DNA of 64,000 nucleotides from Paenibacillus sp. MAHUQ-63 (GCF_028765165.1 NZ_JARADB010000002.1:1671146-1735145); one strand, 5' to 3'; shown: positions 1-9,112, counted from the first letter of the stretch. Numbers and translations are program-made. The notes: a model not told the origin generated them from the sequence alone.

Positions 1-29
1 TCATCGAACGGTCTGTACTTCTGCTCTTT

Positions 30-920
30 CTATGCTTGACTCGTAAAATTCTTTCGGAAATGAAGCGGTGATATCCCTTCTATATTTGAAAAACAATAAG
101 AGAAATAAGAGGCATGCTGGAAGCCGCACTCCTCTGCGATCTTTGTCATGGACCAATCGGTCTGGATGAGCAGCTTTTTGGCCTGCTCGATCCGGTACTG
201 CAGCAAGAAGTCCATCGGTGTCATCCCGAATACCTTGAGCATGCATTTGGCCAAGTAATTTGGGTGATAGTTCAGCTCCACATGGAGCGTAGCGTTCGTG
301 ATTTTCCTCATATAGTTCTGGCGAATGAACAGCTCAACCTTCTCAGCCAGGTGAAAAGCCGTCATATCCGTAGTCGCGATGAGCTCCCGGCTAATATGCT
401 GCATAAAGAGCTGGAATGCATTTTGCTTGCGCCAGTTTCGCAAGGAACGGGACTCGTCCTCCAGCTGGAAAAAATATGCCGCAAGCTCAAACGCTTTGGG
501 CGTCAGCTTTATATATTTTGGAATGAAAATGGAGTTGACCTCTGCATGGTTCAGGAATGCGGTTGTTCGATGATTATCGATTAACTCGGCTTGATTATCC
601 AGGCAGGCATTCATATCGGTATACTCGCCCCAGGCCCCATGGGTGTGAAAATGAATCCAAATAATTTCAGTCTCTTCTGTGCAAGGGGCTGTACCGTAAT
701 GATTGAGATCCGGGCGGAGAATGATGGCCTCTTGCTGCTTCACCGTCCAGTTATGCTTACCTTCTCCAATATAAATCGTACCCTTGGTCACAATGATTAA
801 GTCGAAGGTACCGATTTGATTCCGCGAAATATGGAGATCGCCGGCTTGATAGAAAGCTTTACCGAAATCTAGGAAATATGGGATTGGCGGGGCGATAAAG
901 TGAAGGATTTGTGGAAGCAT
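30..920 (-). CDS. AraC-family transcriptional regulator (cupin-type sensor)
   Basis: This 296-residue protein has an AraC layout: an N-terminal cupin-like sensing half (about residues 1-150) and a C-terminal double helix-turn-helix (about 190-290). The first HTH is around TLHVELNYHPNYLAKCMLKVFG. The second ends in IAEECGFQHASYFSYCFSNIEGISPLHFR, the usual AraC signature. No membrane segment is visible. The ATG at 920 follows GAGGTG at 5-6 bases and is preferred over an in-frame GTG six bases earlier. It lies downstream of, and on the same strand as, the sugar-acid operon but is separated from it by a terminator, so it is probably its own transcription unit. Regulation of that operon is an inference from position. 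Confidence 0.85.
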   Translation of the reverse strand: MLPQILHFIAPPIPYFLDFGKAFYQAGDLHISRNQIGTFDLIIVTKGTIYIGEGKHNWTVKQQEAIILRPDLNHYGTAPCTEETEIIWIHFHTHGAWGEYTDMNACLDNQAELIDNHRTTAFLNHAEVNSIFIPKYIKLTPKAFELAAYFFQLEDESRSLRNWRKQNAFQLFMQHISRELIATTDMTAFHLAEKVELFIRQNYMRKITNATLHVELNYHPNYLAKCMLKVFGMTPMDFLLQYRIEQAKKLLIQTDWSMTKIAEECGFQHASYFSYCFSNIEGISPLHFRKNFTSQA

Positions 921-1060
921 AGTCACCTCGAAAGGTTCTTTTTTTGAGAGCGGATGATAAGTTCATCTTACCATAATTGAATGATAAATGGGGATTGATT
1001 GGGACTTAGGAGTATAACAACTGTCGGCATTTTTTATTCGGCTTTTTCATTATTGTCCAT

Positions 1061-1094
1061 AAAAAAGAGGTCAGCCGGACAAATCCGCTGACCC
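1061..1094 (-). terminator. Rho-independent terminator of the leftward sugar-acid operon
   Basis: Read on the minus strand, the arms GGTCAGC and GCTGACC flank a short loop and are followed by CTCTTTTTT. It lies about 11 bases after the RraA-like stop codon. Confidence 0.8.
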
Positions 1095-1104
1095 CATCCC
1101 ATAC

Positions 1105-2010
1105 TTACAATCGAACGTCATTAATAGGCCCGTTCGCTTCCAATTTCCGGGCTTCCTCGAGCTCCTTCTCCCAAGTCAGATGACGATATTCCGAAGCAGC
1201 TTCATCGTTCTGAAACCAGTTCAGGAAATCCTGCCAAAGGGATACGTTCCATGAGGCATCGATTTGTGCTGTCGTGTAGGTGCCTTCCTTCAAACGAACA
1301 AAACCGAAGATGTCCCGAACCTGCGATTTCTCTGCGTTCACGACGGTCAGTTCAGCGAGGTGAGGCGGGATGAAAATAACGCCAGAGGGTGTTCCCAGCA
1401 CGACATCGCCGGGGAGACATACGGCACGGCCGATCCGCGTAGGCACGTTCATGCCGACCATCGTTACGTCCGCAATTGCAGTTGGATCGCTCCCCCGATA
1501 GAACACGTTAATATTTTCAATCTCTACGACCTGCTGATTATCCCGAATGCCTCCCCAGATGATCGCTCCGCCTTGCTTCGTGCGGGCAGAGATAGCGGTA
1601 GACAAGTTGCCGCCCACATAGGTGCCTTGATAAATTTTGTCAAACAGATCGACGACAACAACGTCATCCTCCTCCAGCGAGTCGATGACCCACTGATTGA
1701 AGAAGCCTCTGCGGTTTTCTTGTTGATGGCCGTAATTCAGTAGTGTTTCATGCAGATCGGGACGTTTCGGTACCATGACGGCTGTCACCGCACGCCCGAC
1801 CATGACTTGATTCGGATGGATGATCTTGAAATCCCCTTCAAATTGGTACTGATAGCCTCTGTTCCACAGGGGTCCCCAAGCTTCCTCCAGTGTAATTTTG
1901 CGCATCCGCCGTAAAATATTAGCAGCTACTTTGGGCCGGCCATTAGGAAACCGTTCCCCTTGCCACAGAGGCGTCAATTGTACAATATCTTCCGCATTGT
2001 CAAATTTCAT
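1105..2010 (-). CDS. RraA-like family protein (aldolase / demethylmenaquinone methyltransferase-like fold)
   Basis: The 301-residue protein carries the RraA-type core GGNLSTAISARTKQGGAII followed by GGIRDNQQV, the glycine-rich and Asp/Arg region that binds metal and substrate in RraA-fold pyruvate aldolases. Relatives include 4-hydroxy-4-methyl-2-oxoglutarate aldolases. It is longer than compact RraA proteins (about 160-230 residues), with extra N- and C-terminal sequence. ATG 2010 sits six bases after GAGGTG and is preferred to GTG 2019. It is the last gene of a four-gene leftward operon after an enolase-superfamily dehydratase. A retro-aldol or decarboxylase step on a keto-sugar-acid intermediate fits the context but is inferred. 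Confidence 0.8.
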   Translation of the reverse strand: MKFDNAEDIVQLTPLWQGERFPNGRPKVAANILRRMRKITLEEAWGPLWNRGYQYQFEGDFKIIHPNQVMVGRAVTAVMVPKRPDLHETLLNYGHQQENRRGFFNQWVIDSLEEDDVVVVDLFDKIYQGTYVGGNLSTAISARTKQGGAIIWGGIRDNQQVVEIENINVFYRGSDPTAIADVTMVGMNVPTRIGRAVCLPGDVVLGTPSGVIFIPPHLAELTVVNAEKSQVRDIFGFVRLKEGTYTTAQIDASWNVSLWQDFLNWFQNDEAASEYRHLTWEKELEEARKLEANGPINDVRL

Positions 2011-2038
2011 AGTAAGCACCTCGCTTATTTAAAATTGG

Positions 2039-3424
2039 TTAACTCCACAGTCTGTCATTCGACCAATAATGGTTCCACTTATCGGTGGGTTCCCACTGGC
2101 CAGGAATCTCCGGATGCAGATGCTCGGCGATGACTTCATCGTTCAGCTCTTCAATGCCGAGACCCGGCGCATCGGGAACGGCGATGAATCCGTTCTGGAC
2201 GAGCGGCTTCGGCAGCTTGCTGATAATAATGTCATCCCACCAGTCGACATCGGAGGAATGGAATTCGAGCGCCAGGAAGTTCTCCGTCGCTGCCGCAACG
2301 TGAACCGCCGCTAAGCAGGCGATGGGGCTTTCTGCCATATGAATAGCCATGGCTACGCCGTATTCTTGCGCCATATCGCCGATTTTTTTCGTCTCCAGGA
2401 TGCCGCCGGTTGTGAGCACATCCGGATGAATAACCGATAAGGCACCCGACTCGAGCAGCGGTTTAAAGTTTTCTTTCAAATAAATGTCTTCACCCGTACA
2501 GAGCGGAGTAGCAACCGATTGAGACAATCGTTTGTATTGATCCGTGTATGACCATGGAAGCATATCCTCCATCCAGGCGAGATTAAACTTATCGATCCGC
2601 TGTCCGAGCTTGATGCAGTTCTCAATGCCGATATGGCCAAAATGATCGATAGCAAGCGGTACTTCGTGTCCAATTACAGAACGCACATCGGCTACATATT
2701 GTTCGAGCATATCAAGGCCTTTTTCCGTGACGTGAATGCCAGTGAACGGGTGAGCGATATTATAAATATCGTAATGCCGGTTTCGAAGGTTACAGAGCTC
2801 CAGTTCGGAATGGTTTGATTGTTTGCGGTTGTACCACGACTTGGAGAGCGATCGCATTTCCTCCAGGAAGCCGAGAGGGGCGCTTAGGGTGCCGGGTTCA
2901 TGAATAATTTGATTGATACCCAGATCCATTTTGAGGAAGGTATATCCTTTTTCCATCCTTTTTTTCAAAGCTTCTCCCATTGCAGTGCCCGTGTCTTTGC
3001 CGTTCACATCGGTATCGCAGTACATGCGAATCTTCTCGCGGAATTTACCGCCAAGCATTTGATAAATAGGGATGTTATAAGCTTTGCCCGCTAAGTCCCA
3101 GAGTGCGATCTCCAGTCCGCTGACACCGCCGCCTTGGCGGGCATGACCGCCAAACTGCTTGATTCGTCGAAACAGTTTATCGATCATGCATGGGTTTTCA
3201 CCCAGCAGTCGGCTTTTAAGCATGAGGGCAAATGTTTTGTCTGCACCGTCGCGAACTTCACCAAAGCCGACTAACCCTTGGTTGGTATAGACCTTGATGA
3301 GGCTGCAGTGCATGGGCGCGCCGGCAATATCCGCAAAGCGGATATCGGTAATTTTTAATTCCGAGGGGATGGCGTTTGTGTTAACATAGGCTAACGTATT
3401 TTCATAGGTTTCTTGATTCGGCAT
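2039..3424 (-). CDS. Enolase-superfamily (mandelate racemase/muconate lactonizing-type) sugar-acid dehydratase
   Basis: This 461-residue protein has an N-terminal capping domain and a C-terminal barrel. Likely acid/base and metal residues are FLKMDLG, AIDHFGH, WMEDMLPW, TGEDIY and the late IHMAES motif; Asp, Glu and Glu are the probable Mg ligands. Such enzymes usually dehydrate aldonic or uronic acids. The protein is about 60 residues longer than typical members because of an insert around residues 175-235 (rich in N, R and H) between barrel strands, which may shape the substrate pocket. The KMD motif in place of KxK leaves the exact reaction open. ATG 3424 follows AAAGGAG at seven bases and is preferred to the upstream Met at 3445. 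Confidence 0.85.
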   Translation of the reverse strand: MPNQETYENTLAYVNTNAIPSELKITDIRFADIAGAPMHCSLIKVYTNQGLVGFGEVRDGADKTFALMLKSRLLGENPCMIDKLFRRIKQFGGHARQGGGVSGLEIALWDLAGKAYNIPIYQMLGGKFREKIRMYCDTDVNGKDTGTAMGEALKKRMEKGYTFLKMDLGINQIIHEPGTLSAPLGFLEEMRSLSKSWYNRKQSNHSELELCNLRNRHYDIYNIAHPFTGIHVTEKGLDMLEQYVADVRSVIGHEVPLAIDHFGHIGIENCIKLGQRIDKFNLAWMEDMLPWSYTDQYKRLSQSVATPLCTGEDIYLKENFKPLLESGALSVIHPDVLTTGGILETKKIGDMAQEYGVAMAIHMAESPIACLAAVHVAAATENFLALEFHSSDVDWWDDIIISKLPKPLVQNGFIAVPDAPGLGIEELNDEVIAEHLHPEIPGQWEPTDKWNHYWSNDRLWS

Positions 3425-3473
3425 AGGAATGCTCCTTTGACTCATAGAATGTGGTCGTCAATCGGACCTCTAG

Positions 3474-4211
3474 CTAAAGCAGCATGCTGCCGCCATCCAA
3501 ACGAATGGAAGCGCCAGTCATGAATTCGCTTTCTTCGGATGCTATGTAGCAAGCCATACTCGCTATATCCGATGGCAAACCGACACGGCCCATAGGGAAT
3601 TTTTTACGGTTTACGCCGCGTTTGAGCTTTCCCTGTTTTCCTACATCAACAGCTCCCGGTTCAATGGTGTTCACTGTTATTCCGTACTTCGCCAGCTCAA
3701 TGGCGCTTTCTCTGCCTAACATGTGGATACCGCCTTTGGTCATGCAGTAGATCACATCGAAATCTGTCGGCCTCTTGCCATGGACAGAGGAAATGTTGAT
3801 GATTCGTCCAAAACCGTTGGCTTTCATCTGCGGGACGACGGCCTGGATACATTGCCAGTAACCTTTCAAGTTGATATGCATCAACTGGTCGAACTGATCA
3901 TCCATATACGCGAAGAAATCAACATTCAACTGCAGTGCCGCATTGTTGACCAGGATATCGATGCCGCCAAAACGATTCCCAACAACATTGACCATGTGTT
4001 CGATCTCAGGCTTATACGCAATATTCGCTTGCACAATCATAGATTGTCCGCTGCATGCATCAATCTGCTGTTGCGTTTCTCTAGCGCCGGTATCGCTTGA
4101 ATTGTAGTGGATGGCGACATTTGCGCCTCGTTTGGCAAGCGCGACAGCGATTCCTTTGCCAATGCCTGTTCCGGCTCCGGTAACCAATGCCGTTTTTCCC
4201 GATAAATTCAT
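3474..4211 (-). CDS. Short-chain dehydrogenase/reductase (active-site intact)
   Basis: This is a classical SDR of 245 residues. It has the cofactor motif VTGAGTGIGKGIA near the N terminus, NNAAL, the catalytic Ser in NISSVH and the YCMTK (YxxxK) pair, and it ends in the usual LDGGSMLL. It probably oxidises or reduces a sugar or sugar acid with NAD(P). The ATG follows GGAGGT at ten bases. It lies six bases after a second, degenerate SDR and just upstream of the dehydratase, so the two SDRs are almost certainly co-transcribed. Confidence 0.9.
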   Translation of the reverse strand: MNLSGKTALVTGAGTGIGKGIAVALAKRGANVAIHYNSSDTGARETQQQIDACSGQSMIVQANIAYKPEIEHMVNVVGNRFGGIDILVNNAALQLNVDFFAYMDDQFDQLMHINLKGYWQCIQAVVPQMKANGFGRIINISSVHGKRPTDFDVIYCMTKGGIHMLGRESAIELAKYGITVNTIEPGAVDVGKQGKLKRGVNRKKFPMGRVGLPSDIASMACYIASEESEFMTGASIRLDGGSMLL

Positions 4212-4217
4212 GGCTGC

Positions 4218-5012
4218 TCAGACCTCCAAATCGGGTGGCTTTTTCATTTTGTGATCCATGTAATGCATGAGGAACCCTCCATCCAAGCGAATATCGGCTC
4301 CGTTCATATGACGTGCGTTGTCCGAGCACAGGAAGGAGACCAGCTGCGCCAAATCATCATAAGTGCCGAGGACGTTACTCGGTACCTTATACATGTAGTC
4401 TTCATAGATTGAAGAAACATCGCTTTGAAACAAGGTATCATCACCCGCGACAGGCCCCATTTCAATGAAGTTCACATGGATGCCATGCCGACCCAAGACA
4501 AGCGATGCTTCCCGGCTTAGCATTTTTATGGCGCCTTGTGAAACGCTGAAGGAGAAGGACGAGCCTGTCGGCTTCTCTGCATGAATCGAGCCGACGAACA
4601 GCATCGTCCCGGACTGCTTGGCGATCATCTGTTTGCCAACCGCTTGCGCACATACAAAAGCTGACTTGGCGTTGGCATTCAGGACCTCAAGGAAACAATC
4701 CTCTTCGCACAATTCCACACTAGAGGTTTTCACTGTCCTATTGTTGTGGATCAGGATGTCTACCGGCCCGATCTGTTTTGTCGTGTCTTCCAAAACAGAG
4801 ACGACGGCCGAACTGCTGAGCAGGTTCGCATTGACGATAACCACTTGCACACCGCGGGTCTGACAACGCTGCAATTCGGATTCGAGATTCGTACCTCCTG
4901 AGACGCTGTTGAGAATAAAGTGCGCTCCTTCATCCGCCAGACGATAGAGGAGAGCCTTGCCGGAGCCGCTGTCGGCATCCGTAATGAAGATCACTTTTTT
5001 TGTAAGTTTCAT
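4218..5012 (-). CDS. SDR-fold protein lacking the catalytic Tyr-Lys pair (probable pseudoenzyme)
   Basis: This 264-residue protein aligns end to end with the neighbouring SDR. The first glycine of the cofactor motif is changed (ITDADSGSGK instead of TGAGTGIGK). The YxxxK position reads FSVSQ, so the catalytic Tyr is Phe and the Lys is Gln. The active-site Ser (VGSIH) and the helix-4 Asn (NANAKS) remain. The frame is fully open and the end LDGGFLMHYM is SDR-like, so this is a maintained gene rather than a wreck. ATG 5012 has GGAGG at five bases; an in-frame upstream extension to 5093 lacks a ribosome site. It is the first gene of the leftward operon. A role as a partner subunit of the active SDR is possible but unproven. 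Confidence 0.85.
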   Translation of the reverse strand: MKLTKKVIFITDADSGSGKALLYRLADEGAHFILNSVSGGTNLESELQRCQTRGVQVVIVNANLLSSSAVVSVLEDTTKQIGPVDILIHNNRTVKTSSVELCEEDCFLEVLNANAKSAFVCAQAVGKQMIAKQSGTMLFVGSIHAEKPTGSSFSFSVSQGAIKMLSREASLVLGRHGIHVNFIEMGPVAGDDTLFQSDVSSIYEDYMYKVPSNVLGTYDDLAQLVSFLCSDNARHMNGADIRLDGGFLMHYMDHKMKKPPDLEV

Positions 5013-5169
5013 AAGTCCTCCAAAAGCCATAGTTAGATGTGCTAGGGGGCAAGCGGCTGATATGGTCAATCTTACAAACGGAACCGTGCACAAGGCGATG
5101 CTGTAAAATTATGATTTTGTTTGATTTTTTTAAAACTGCCGTTTGTCGAAGATTAAGTGATTTTGTTTG

Positions 5170-5199
5170 TTGACGAACACTCTTCATCTCCGGTATGAT
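5170..5199 (+). promoter_or_regulatory. Sigma-A-type promoter of the GntR regulator
   Basis: TTGACG at 5170-5175 and TATGAT at 5194-5199 are 18 bases apart. The predicted start lies near 5206, just before a perfect palindrome. Confidence 0.6.
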
Positions 5200-5209
5200 C
5201 TGGATAAAT

Positions 5210-5225
5210 CGATTATCGATAATCG
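5210..5225. promoter_or_regulatory. Perfect 16-bp palindrome, probable GntR operator
   Basis: CGATTATCGATAATCG is a perfect inverted repeat. It lies at the predicted transcription start between the divergent operon and the GntR gene, where a bound repressor would block the regulator promoter and could affect the leftward operon. Confidence 0.6.
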
Positions 5226-5261
5226 TTATTGGGTACATAGGACAGGGGGAATCCTCACCGA

Positions 5262-5906
5262 ATGGAATTTGCAAACTACTCTCAACATCCAACTTCATTA
5301 AGCGAGCATGTGTATTTATCATTAAAAAAGCAAATTATGAAGGGGGAGCTCCCTCCAGGTCACCGGGTGATCGTACTTGAAATTGCCAAAGCATTTGATG
5401 TGAGTCAAGCACCGGTCCGAGAGGCACTCGAGCGATTGAAGCATGAAGGTATGATCATCGGCAAGACCAACAAAGGCTCTATGGTAGCACCAATCACGTT
5501 AAAAGAAATTCGCGATATTTATGAGCTAAGGCAGCTGATTGAAGGCCATGCGCTTCGGGAGACGATGAAAAACCTGACTCCGAAAGACATCGCTCATTTG
5601 GAACAAATTTTACATGGAATGAAAGAATCTGTAGACGAGAACGATCCTTACCGATTGGTCGAATTGGATATGGCCTTTCACGGTTATTTCTACGAACGAA
5701 GCGGGAACGCGCTCTTTCTAGACATTTGGAACGGTATCAAAACGAAAATCATGCGGTTTATTTCGATCACGAATCAAGATTATACGGGATACTTCATCCC
5801 ATCCGCTCACGAAGAACTGCTGGATCTGATCAAATCGGGAGATGTCGAGATTTTAGTTGAAAAGCTGGTTCGTGGCTTGGATTTCCACAAAGCGTACACA
5901 GGATAA
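5262..5906 (+). CDS. GntR-family regulator, FadR/FCD type
   Basis: The 214-residue protein has an N-terminal winged helix (LKKQIMKGELPPGHRV, then FDVSQAPVREALERLKHEGMI) and a C-terminal all-helical FCD domain. The FCD domain shows the metal- and ligand-associated pattern RQLIEGHALR, ELDMAFHGYFYERSGN and SAHEELLDLI. FCD regulators usually sense organic or sugar acids such as gluconate or uronates. It diverges from the SDR/dehydratase operon with a 249-bp gap that holds a promoter and a perfect palindrome. Local repression of that operon, relieved by a pathway acid, is the simplest reading. Confidence 0.9.
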   Translation: MEFANYSQHPTSLSEHVYLSLKKQIMKGELPPGHRVIVLEIAKAFDVSQAPVREALERLKHEGMIIGKTNKGSMVAPITLKEIRDIYELRQLIEGHALRETMKNLTPKDIAHLEQILHGMKESVDENDPYRLVELDMAFHGYFYERSGNALFLDIWNGIKTKIMRFISITNQDYTGYFIPSAHEELLDLIKSGDVEILVEKLVRGLDFHKAYTG

Positions 5907-5960
5907 CGATACTGCTCATTTTTCATAACCTACAGTCCTGACTGAGAGGAGAACGAGGAG

Positions 5961-7160
5961 ATGAATTCGTTAATCAGTACATACGAAAAGGATAGAAGAA
6001 CCGTTGACCCGGAGCATATGGTCATTCGAGACAGGCTTGTGTCCGACCTCATTCGGAATCGGACCGAGCAGTCGGAATCTATCCGGAATCGATTCGTGGA
6101 GAAGGGGATGAATCCTTATTTTTCTTACCCAACGCTGGCCTTATTCGATATTGCCGGTGAATTTCAAGATCAATGGACGAAAAGGGAGGCTGCCAAGCAG
6201 CTTCGAACGTTCATAGAACATAGGATAACGTGTAATTGTATCGTTTTTATGGACGATGCCTGCCATATCGGCATTTTGTTTTCTTGGGACAATCTGGATA
6301 AAGTCCAAAGCATACATAGCTGTATGAAGGGAGCAAGTCTCCATACCGCAACGGCAGGCATCGGAAATCCGTGCAAACACCTCGCAGAACTGCATACCTC
6401 TTACCTTCAAGCTACAATTTCCCTGACGCATAAATTTTATCGTGGCATCGGCCAGATGATCTTGTATAACTCTATCGCCCCATTTAAAAACACCATTGAA
6501 TATCCTGAAGCTCAAGAAGAAGCATTGTTTCATTTAATAAACGATTCTGCAGAAATGCAGCATATCGGCTCTGCGATCGACTCTTTTTATCAATCCTTTC
6601 TGATACATGGACTTTCGCAGCCTAATGATATTCGAGATGCAACGATCAGATTGCTGATTGGCTTGGAGCATCGGGTCAAATCTTCTGCAACAGCGCGCAC
6701 GCTTACGATCATGAAGCCGGACATCATGTCCGTCTTGCACTTGCCATCCATTGATGAAATTAAAGCTTATGTCACTTGCTATATTCAGCTCCTTGTGAAC
6801 GAAATCCACGCTTTGTCAACGGAAAGTATGAATCGCACGCTCATTCGGAAAGCGCTTACAATCATGGAGGACGAATACGACCGAGCGACACTTCATTATG
6901 TGGCGGAAAAAGTGTTCATTACGCCGGCTTACTTAAGCACGCTTTTCAAAACGAATATGGGCATTACATTTATTGAGCATTTGACCGAGATTCGCATGAA
7001 GAAGGCGAAGAGGCTTCTCAAGCAAGCGGAGTTAAAAAATTATGAGGTAGCTGAAAAGGTCGGCTATCACGATTCCAGGTACTTCAGTCAAATTTTCAAG
7101 AAAAAGGTCGGATTGTCGCCGAGCGACTACAGGGAATCCTTGCAAACAACAGGCACCTAG
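5961..7160 (+). CDS. AraC-family regulator with long N-terminal sensory region
   Basis: This is a 399-residue soluble protein. The C-terminal about 100 residues are an AraC HTH pair (ATLHYVAEKVFITPAYLSTLFK, then YEVAEKVGYHDSRYFSQIFKKKVGLSPSDYR). The N-terminal 290 residues resemble the middle region of YesN-type regulators but have no receiver domain at the start and no membrane segment. ATG 5961 follows GAGGAGAACGAGGAG. It sits between the GntR gene and the sugar transporter operon and probably activates the latter; the ligand is unknown. Confidence 0.85.
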   Translation: MNSLISTYEKDRRTVDPEHMVIRDRLVSDLIRNRTEQSESIRNRFVEKGMNPYFSYPTLALFDIAGEFQDQWTKREAAKQLRTFIEHRITCNCIVFMDDACHIGILFSWDNLDKVQSIHSCMKGASLHTATAGIGNPCKHLAELHTSYLQATISLTHKFYRGIGQMILYNSIAPFKNTIEYPEAQEEALFHLINDSAEMQHIGSAIDSFYQSFLIHGLSQPNDIRDATIRLLIGLEHRVKSSATARTLTIMKPDIMSVLHLPSIDEIKAYVTCYIQLLVNEIHALSTESMNRTLIRKALTIMEDEYDRATLHYVAEKVFITPAYLSTLFKTNMGITFIEHLTEIRMKKAKRLLKQAELKNYEVAEKVGYHDSRYFSQIFKKKVGLSPSDYRESLQTTGT

Positions 7161-7274
7161 TTACATAGGCGGTTCTCGTGAATGAAAGAAAACAAACATT
7201 ATCAATAAATTGTCTACTGTGCATCTAAAATTCCATTTGATATTTTGTTAATACACGACAACCGCTAGCAGTCT

Positions 7275-7288
7275 TGTAAGCGCTGTCG
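7275..7288 (+). promoter_or_regulatory. Possible CcpA cre site before the sugar ABC operon
   Basis: TGTAAGCGCTGTCG matches the cre consensus TGWAANCGNTNWCA except for the last base. It lies about 30 bases before the first permease gene, consistent with catabolite control. Confidence 0.45.
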
Positions 7289-7316
7289 CAATGAACAATA
7301 TGAAAGGAGTGGAAGA

Positions 7317-8276
7317 ATGAATGTGGAAGAAATAGCGGTATCGAAACGTTCGTTATCGTTTAGCCGCCTTAGGAGAAGAAGCCTTCTCTCCAACGAGCAA
7401 AATTTGGCCGGTTATTTATTTATATCTCCATGGCTGTTGGGATTTTTTCTATTAACCGTTTGGCCTATCTTGCGATCCTTTTATCTTTCTTTCACGGAGT
7501 ACTCGCTGCTTGAGGACCCGGTGTGGGTCGGCTTTGACAACTACAAGGAAATATTTTTCAATGATCAGCTGTTTCGCAAATCGTTAGGGGTCACCTTTAC
7601 ATTCGTCGTGTTTTCGGTCCCCGTGAAGCTGTTTTGCTCATTGATGGTAGCTATGTTTCTGAACAGAAGTATGCGGGGGATTCAACTCTATCGGACCGCA
7701 ATTTATTTCCCGTCGCTAATCGGCGGCAGTATTGCCGTATCCGTGCTTTGGAGAAATATGTTTGACATGAAAGGGTATGTGAACCACGTTTTGGGCTGGT
7801 TCCATATGGAAGGCGTGGGCTGGCTATCCAATCCAAGCACTTCACTATATACGCTTGTACTGCTGAATGCCTGGCAATTCGGTTCGACGATGGTCATTTT
7901 TCTTGCCGGCTTGAAGCAAATTCCACAAGATTTGTATGAATCTGCATCTGTTGACGGCGCAGGGTCTTTACGAAAATTTTTCCATATTACGCTTCCGATG
8001 CTTTCACCTGTCATGTTCTTTAATCTGGTTCTTGGTATTATAGGATCGTTCCAAATGTTCACTTCCGCGTTCATCATCACGAATGGCGGACCTGCTAACT
8101 CCACCTATATGTATGCGCTATTTCTGTTCGAAAAAGCTTTTAAAAATTATCAAATGGGTTATGCATCTTCGCTTGCCTGGATTTTGCTTGTGATCATCGC
8201 TGCACTGACCGCACTGAATTTCCTGATGTCCAAATATTGGGTGTTCTATGAGTCTGAGGGAGGTCATGCCAAATGA
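7317..8276 (+). CDS. Sugar ABC transporter permease (MalF/UgpA-like)
   Basis: This 319-residue membrane protein has about six transmembrane segments, starting at YLFISPWLLGFFLLTVWPILRS. It has the cytoplasmic EAA loop around YESASVDGAGSLRKFFHITLPMLSP, which contacts the ATPase. It belongs to the family importing mono- and oligosaccharides. The start has AAAGGAG. The stop overlaps the next permease by ATGA, so the two are translationally coupled. No ATPase gene is present in this operon, so a shared MsmX-type ATPase encoded elsewhere is expected. Confidence 0.93.
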   Translation: MNVEEIAVSKRSLSFSRLRRRSLLSNEQNLAGYLFISPWLLGFFLLTVWPILRSFYLSFTEYSLLEDPVWVGFDNYKEIFFNDQLFRKSLGVTFTFVVFSVPVKLFCSLMVAMFLNRSMRGIQLYRTAIYFPSLIGGSIAVSVLWRNMFDMKGYVNHVLGWFHMEGVGWLSNPSTSLYTLVLLNAWQFGSTMVIFLAGLKQIPQDLYESASVDGAGSLRKFFHITLPMLSPVMFFNLVLGIIGSFQMFTSAFIITNGGPANSTYMYALFLFEKAFKNYQMGYASSLAWILLVIIAALTALNFLMSKYWVFYESEGGHAK

Positions 8277-9112
8277 AAATGTCAGGAACCAGGCTTTCCT
8301 CTTTCAGTAACCATGTTGTATTAACGGCGATATCACTTCTCATGCTTTATCCGGTGATTTGGTGGCTCGGAGCTTCATTGAAAAAAAATTCAGAAATGAG
8401 TTTACCGACAATCTGGCCGGAAACGCCGATGTGGGAAAACTTCAGCAAAGGCTGGAATTTTTCTGCTGAATACAGCTTTTCCACTTTTTTTGCCAACACG
8501 TTGATCATGGAATTTTGGAACTTAGTCGGTGCGGTGATAACAAGCGCATTGGTGGCTTATGGATTCGGCCGTCTGAAGTTTAAGCTGCAAAACTTTTGGT
8601 TTTCCATTCTATTGCTCACGATGATGCTGCCGGGTCAGGTTACGATCGTTCCGCAGTACATCATGTACAACAATTTAGGACTCGTTGACAGTTATATTCC
8701 CTTGGTTTTGCCGCATTTTTTTGGCGGAGGCGCGTTCTTTGTCTTTTTACTTGTTCAATTTATTCGAGGGATTCCCCGAGAGTTGGATGAAGCCGCCAAA
8801 ATCGATGGAGCTTCGGTATACACCATTTTTTTGAAAGTCGTATTCCCCTTAATTAAACCTGCATTGATCACAGTCGCGATATTTACATTTATTTGGAGTT
8901 GGGACGATTTCTTCGGGCAAGTCCTCTACTTGAGCTCGATCGAGAAATATACAGTCGGTTTAGGGCTGAGAATGTTCATCGATCAATTCGAAGTTCAGTG
9001 GGGGCAGCTTCTCGCCATGTCCTTATTATCGACCCTTCCTTCCGTAATCGTCTTCTTCCTCGCTCAGAAATATTTCGTAGAAGGTATTGCTACAACTGGT
9101 ATTAAAGGTTAG
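8273..9112 (+). CDS. Sugar ABC transporter permease (MalG/UgpE-like)
   Basis: The 279-residue protein has six predicted transmembrane segments (the first is VVLTAISLLMLYPVIWWLG) and the EAA motif ELDEAAKIDGASVYTIFLKVVFPLIKPAL. It ends in the family-typical FVEGIATTGIKG. It forms the channel with the preceding permease, overlapping it by four bases, and is followed 37 bases later by the binding protein gene. Confidence 0.93.
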   Translation: MKMSGTRLSSFSNHVVLTAISLLMLYPVIWWLGASLKKNSEMSLPTIWPETPMWENFSKGWNFSAEYSFSTFFANTLIMEFWNLVGAVITSALVAYGFGRLKFKLQNFWFSILLLTMMLPGQVTIVPQYIMYNNLGLVDSYIPLVLPHFFGGGAFFVFLLVQFIRGIPRELDEAAKIDGASVYTIFLKVVFPLIKPALITVAIFTFIWSWDDFFGQVLYLSSIEKYTVGLGLRMFIDQFEVQWGQLLAMSLLSTLPSVIVFFLAQKYFVEGIATTGIKG

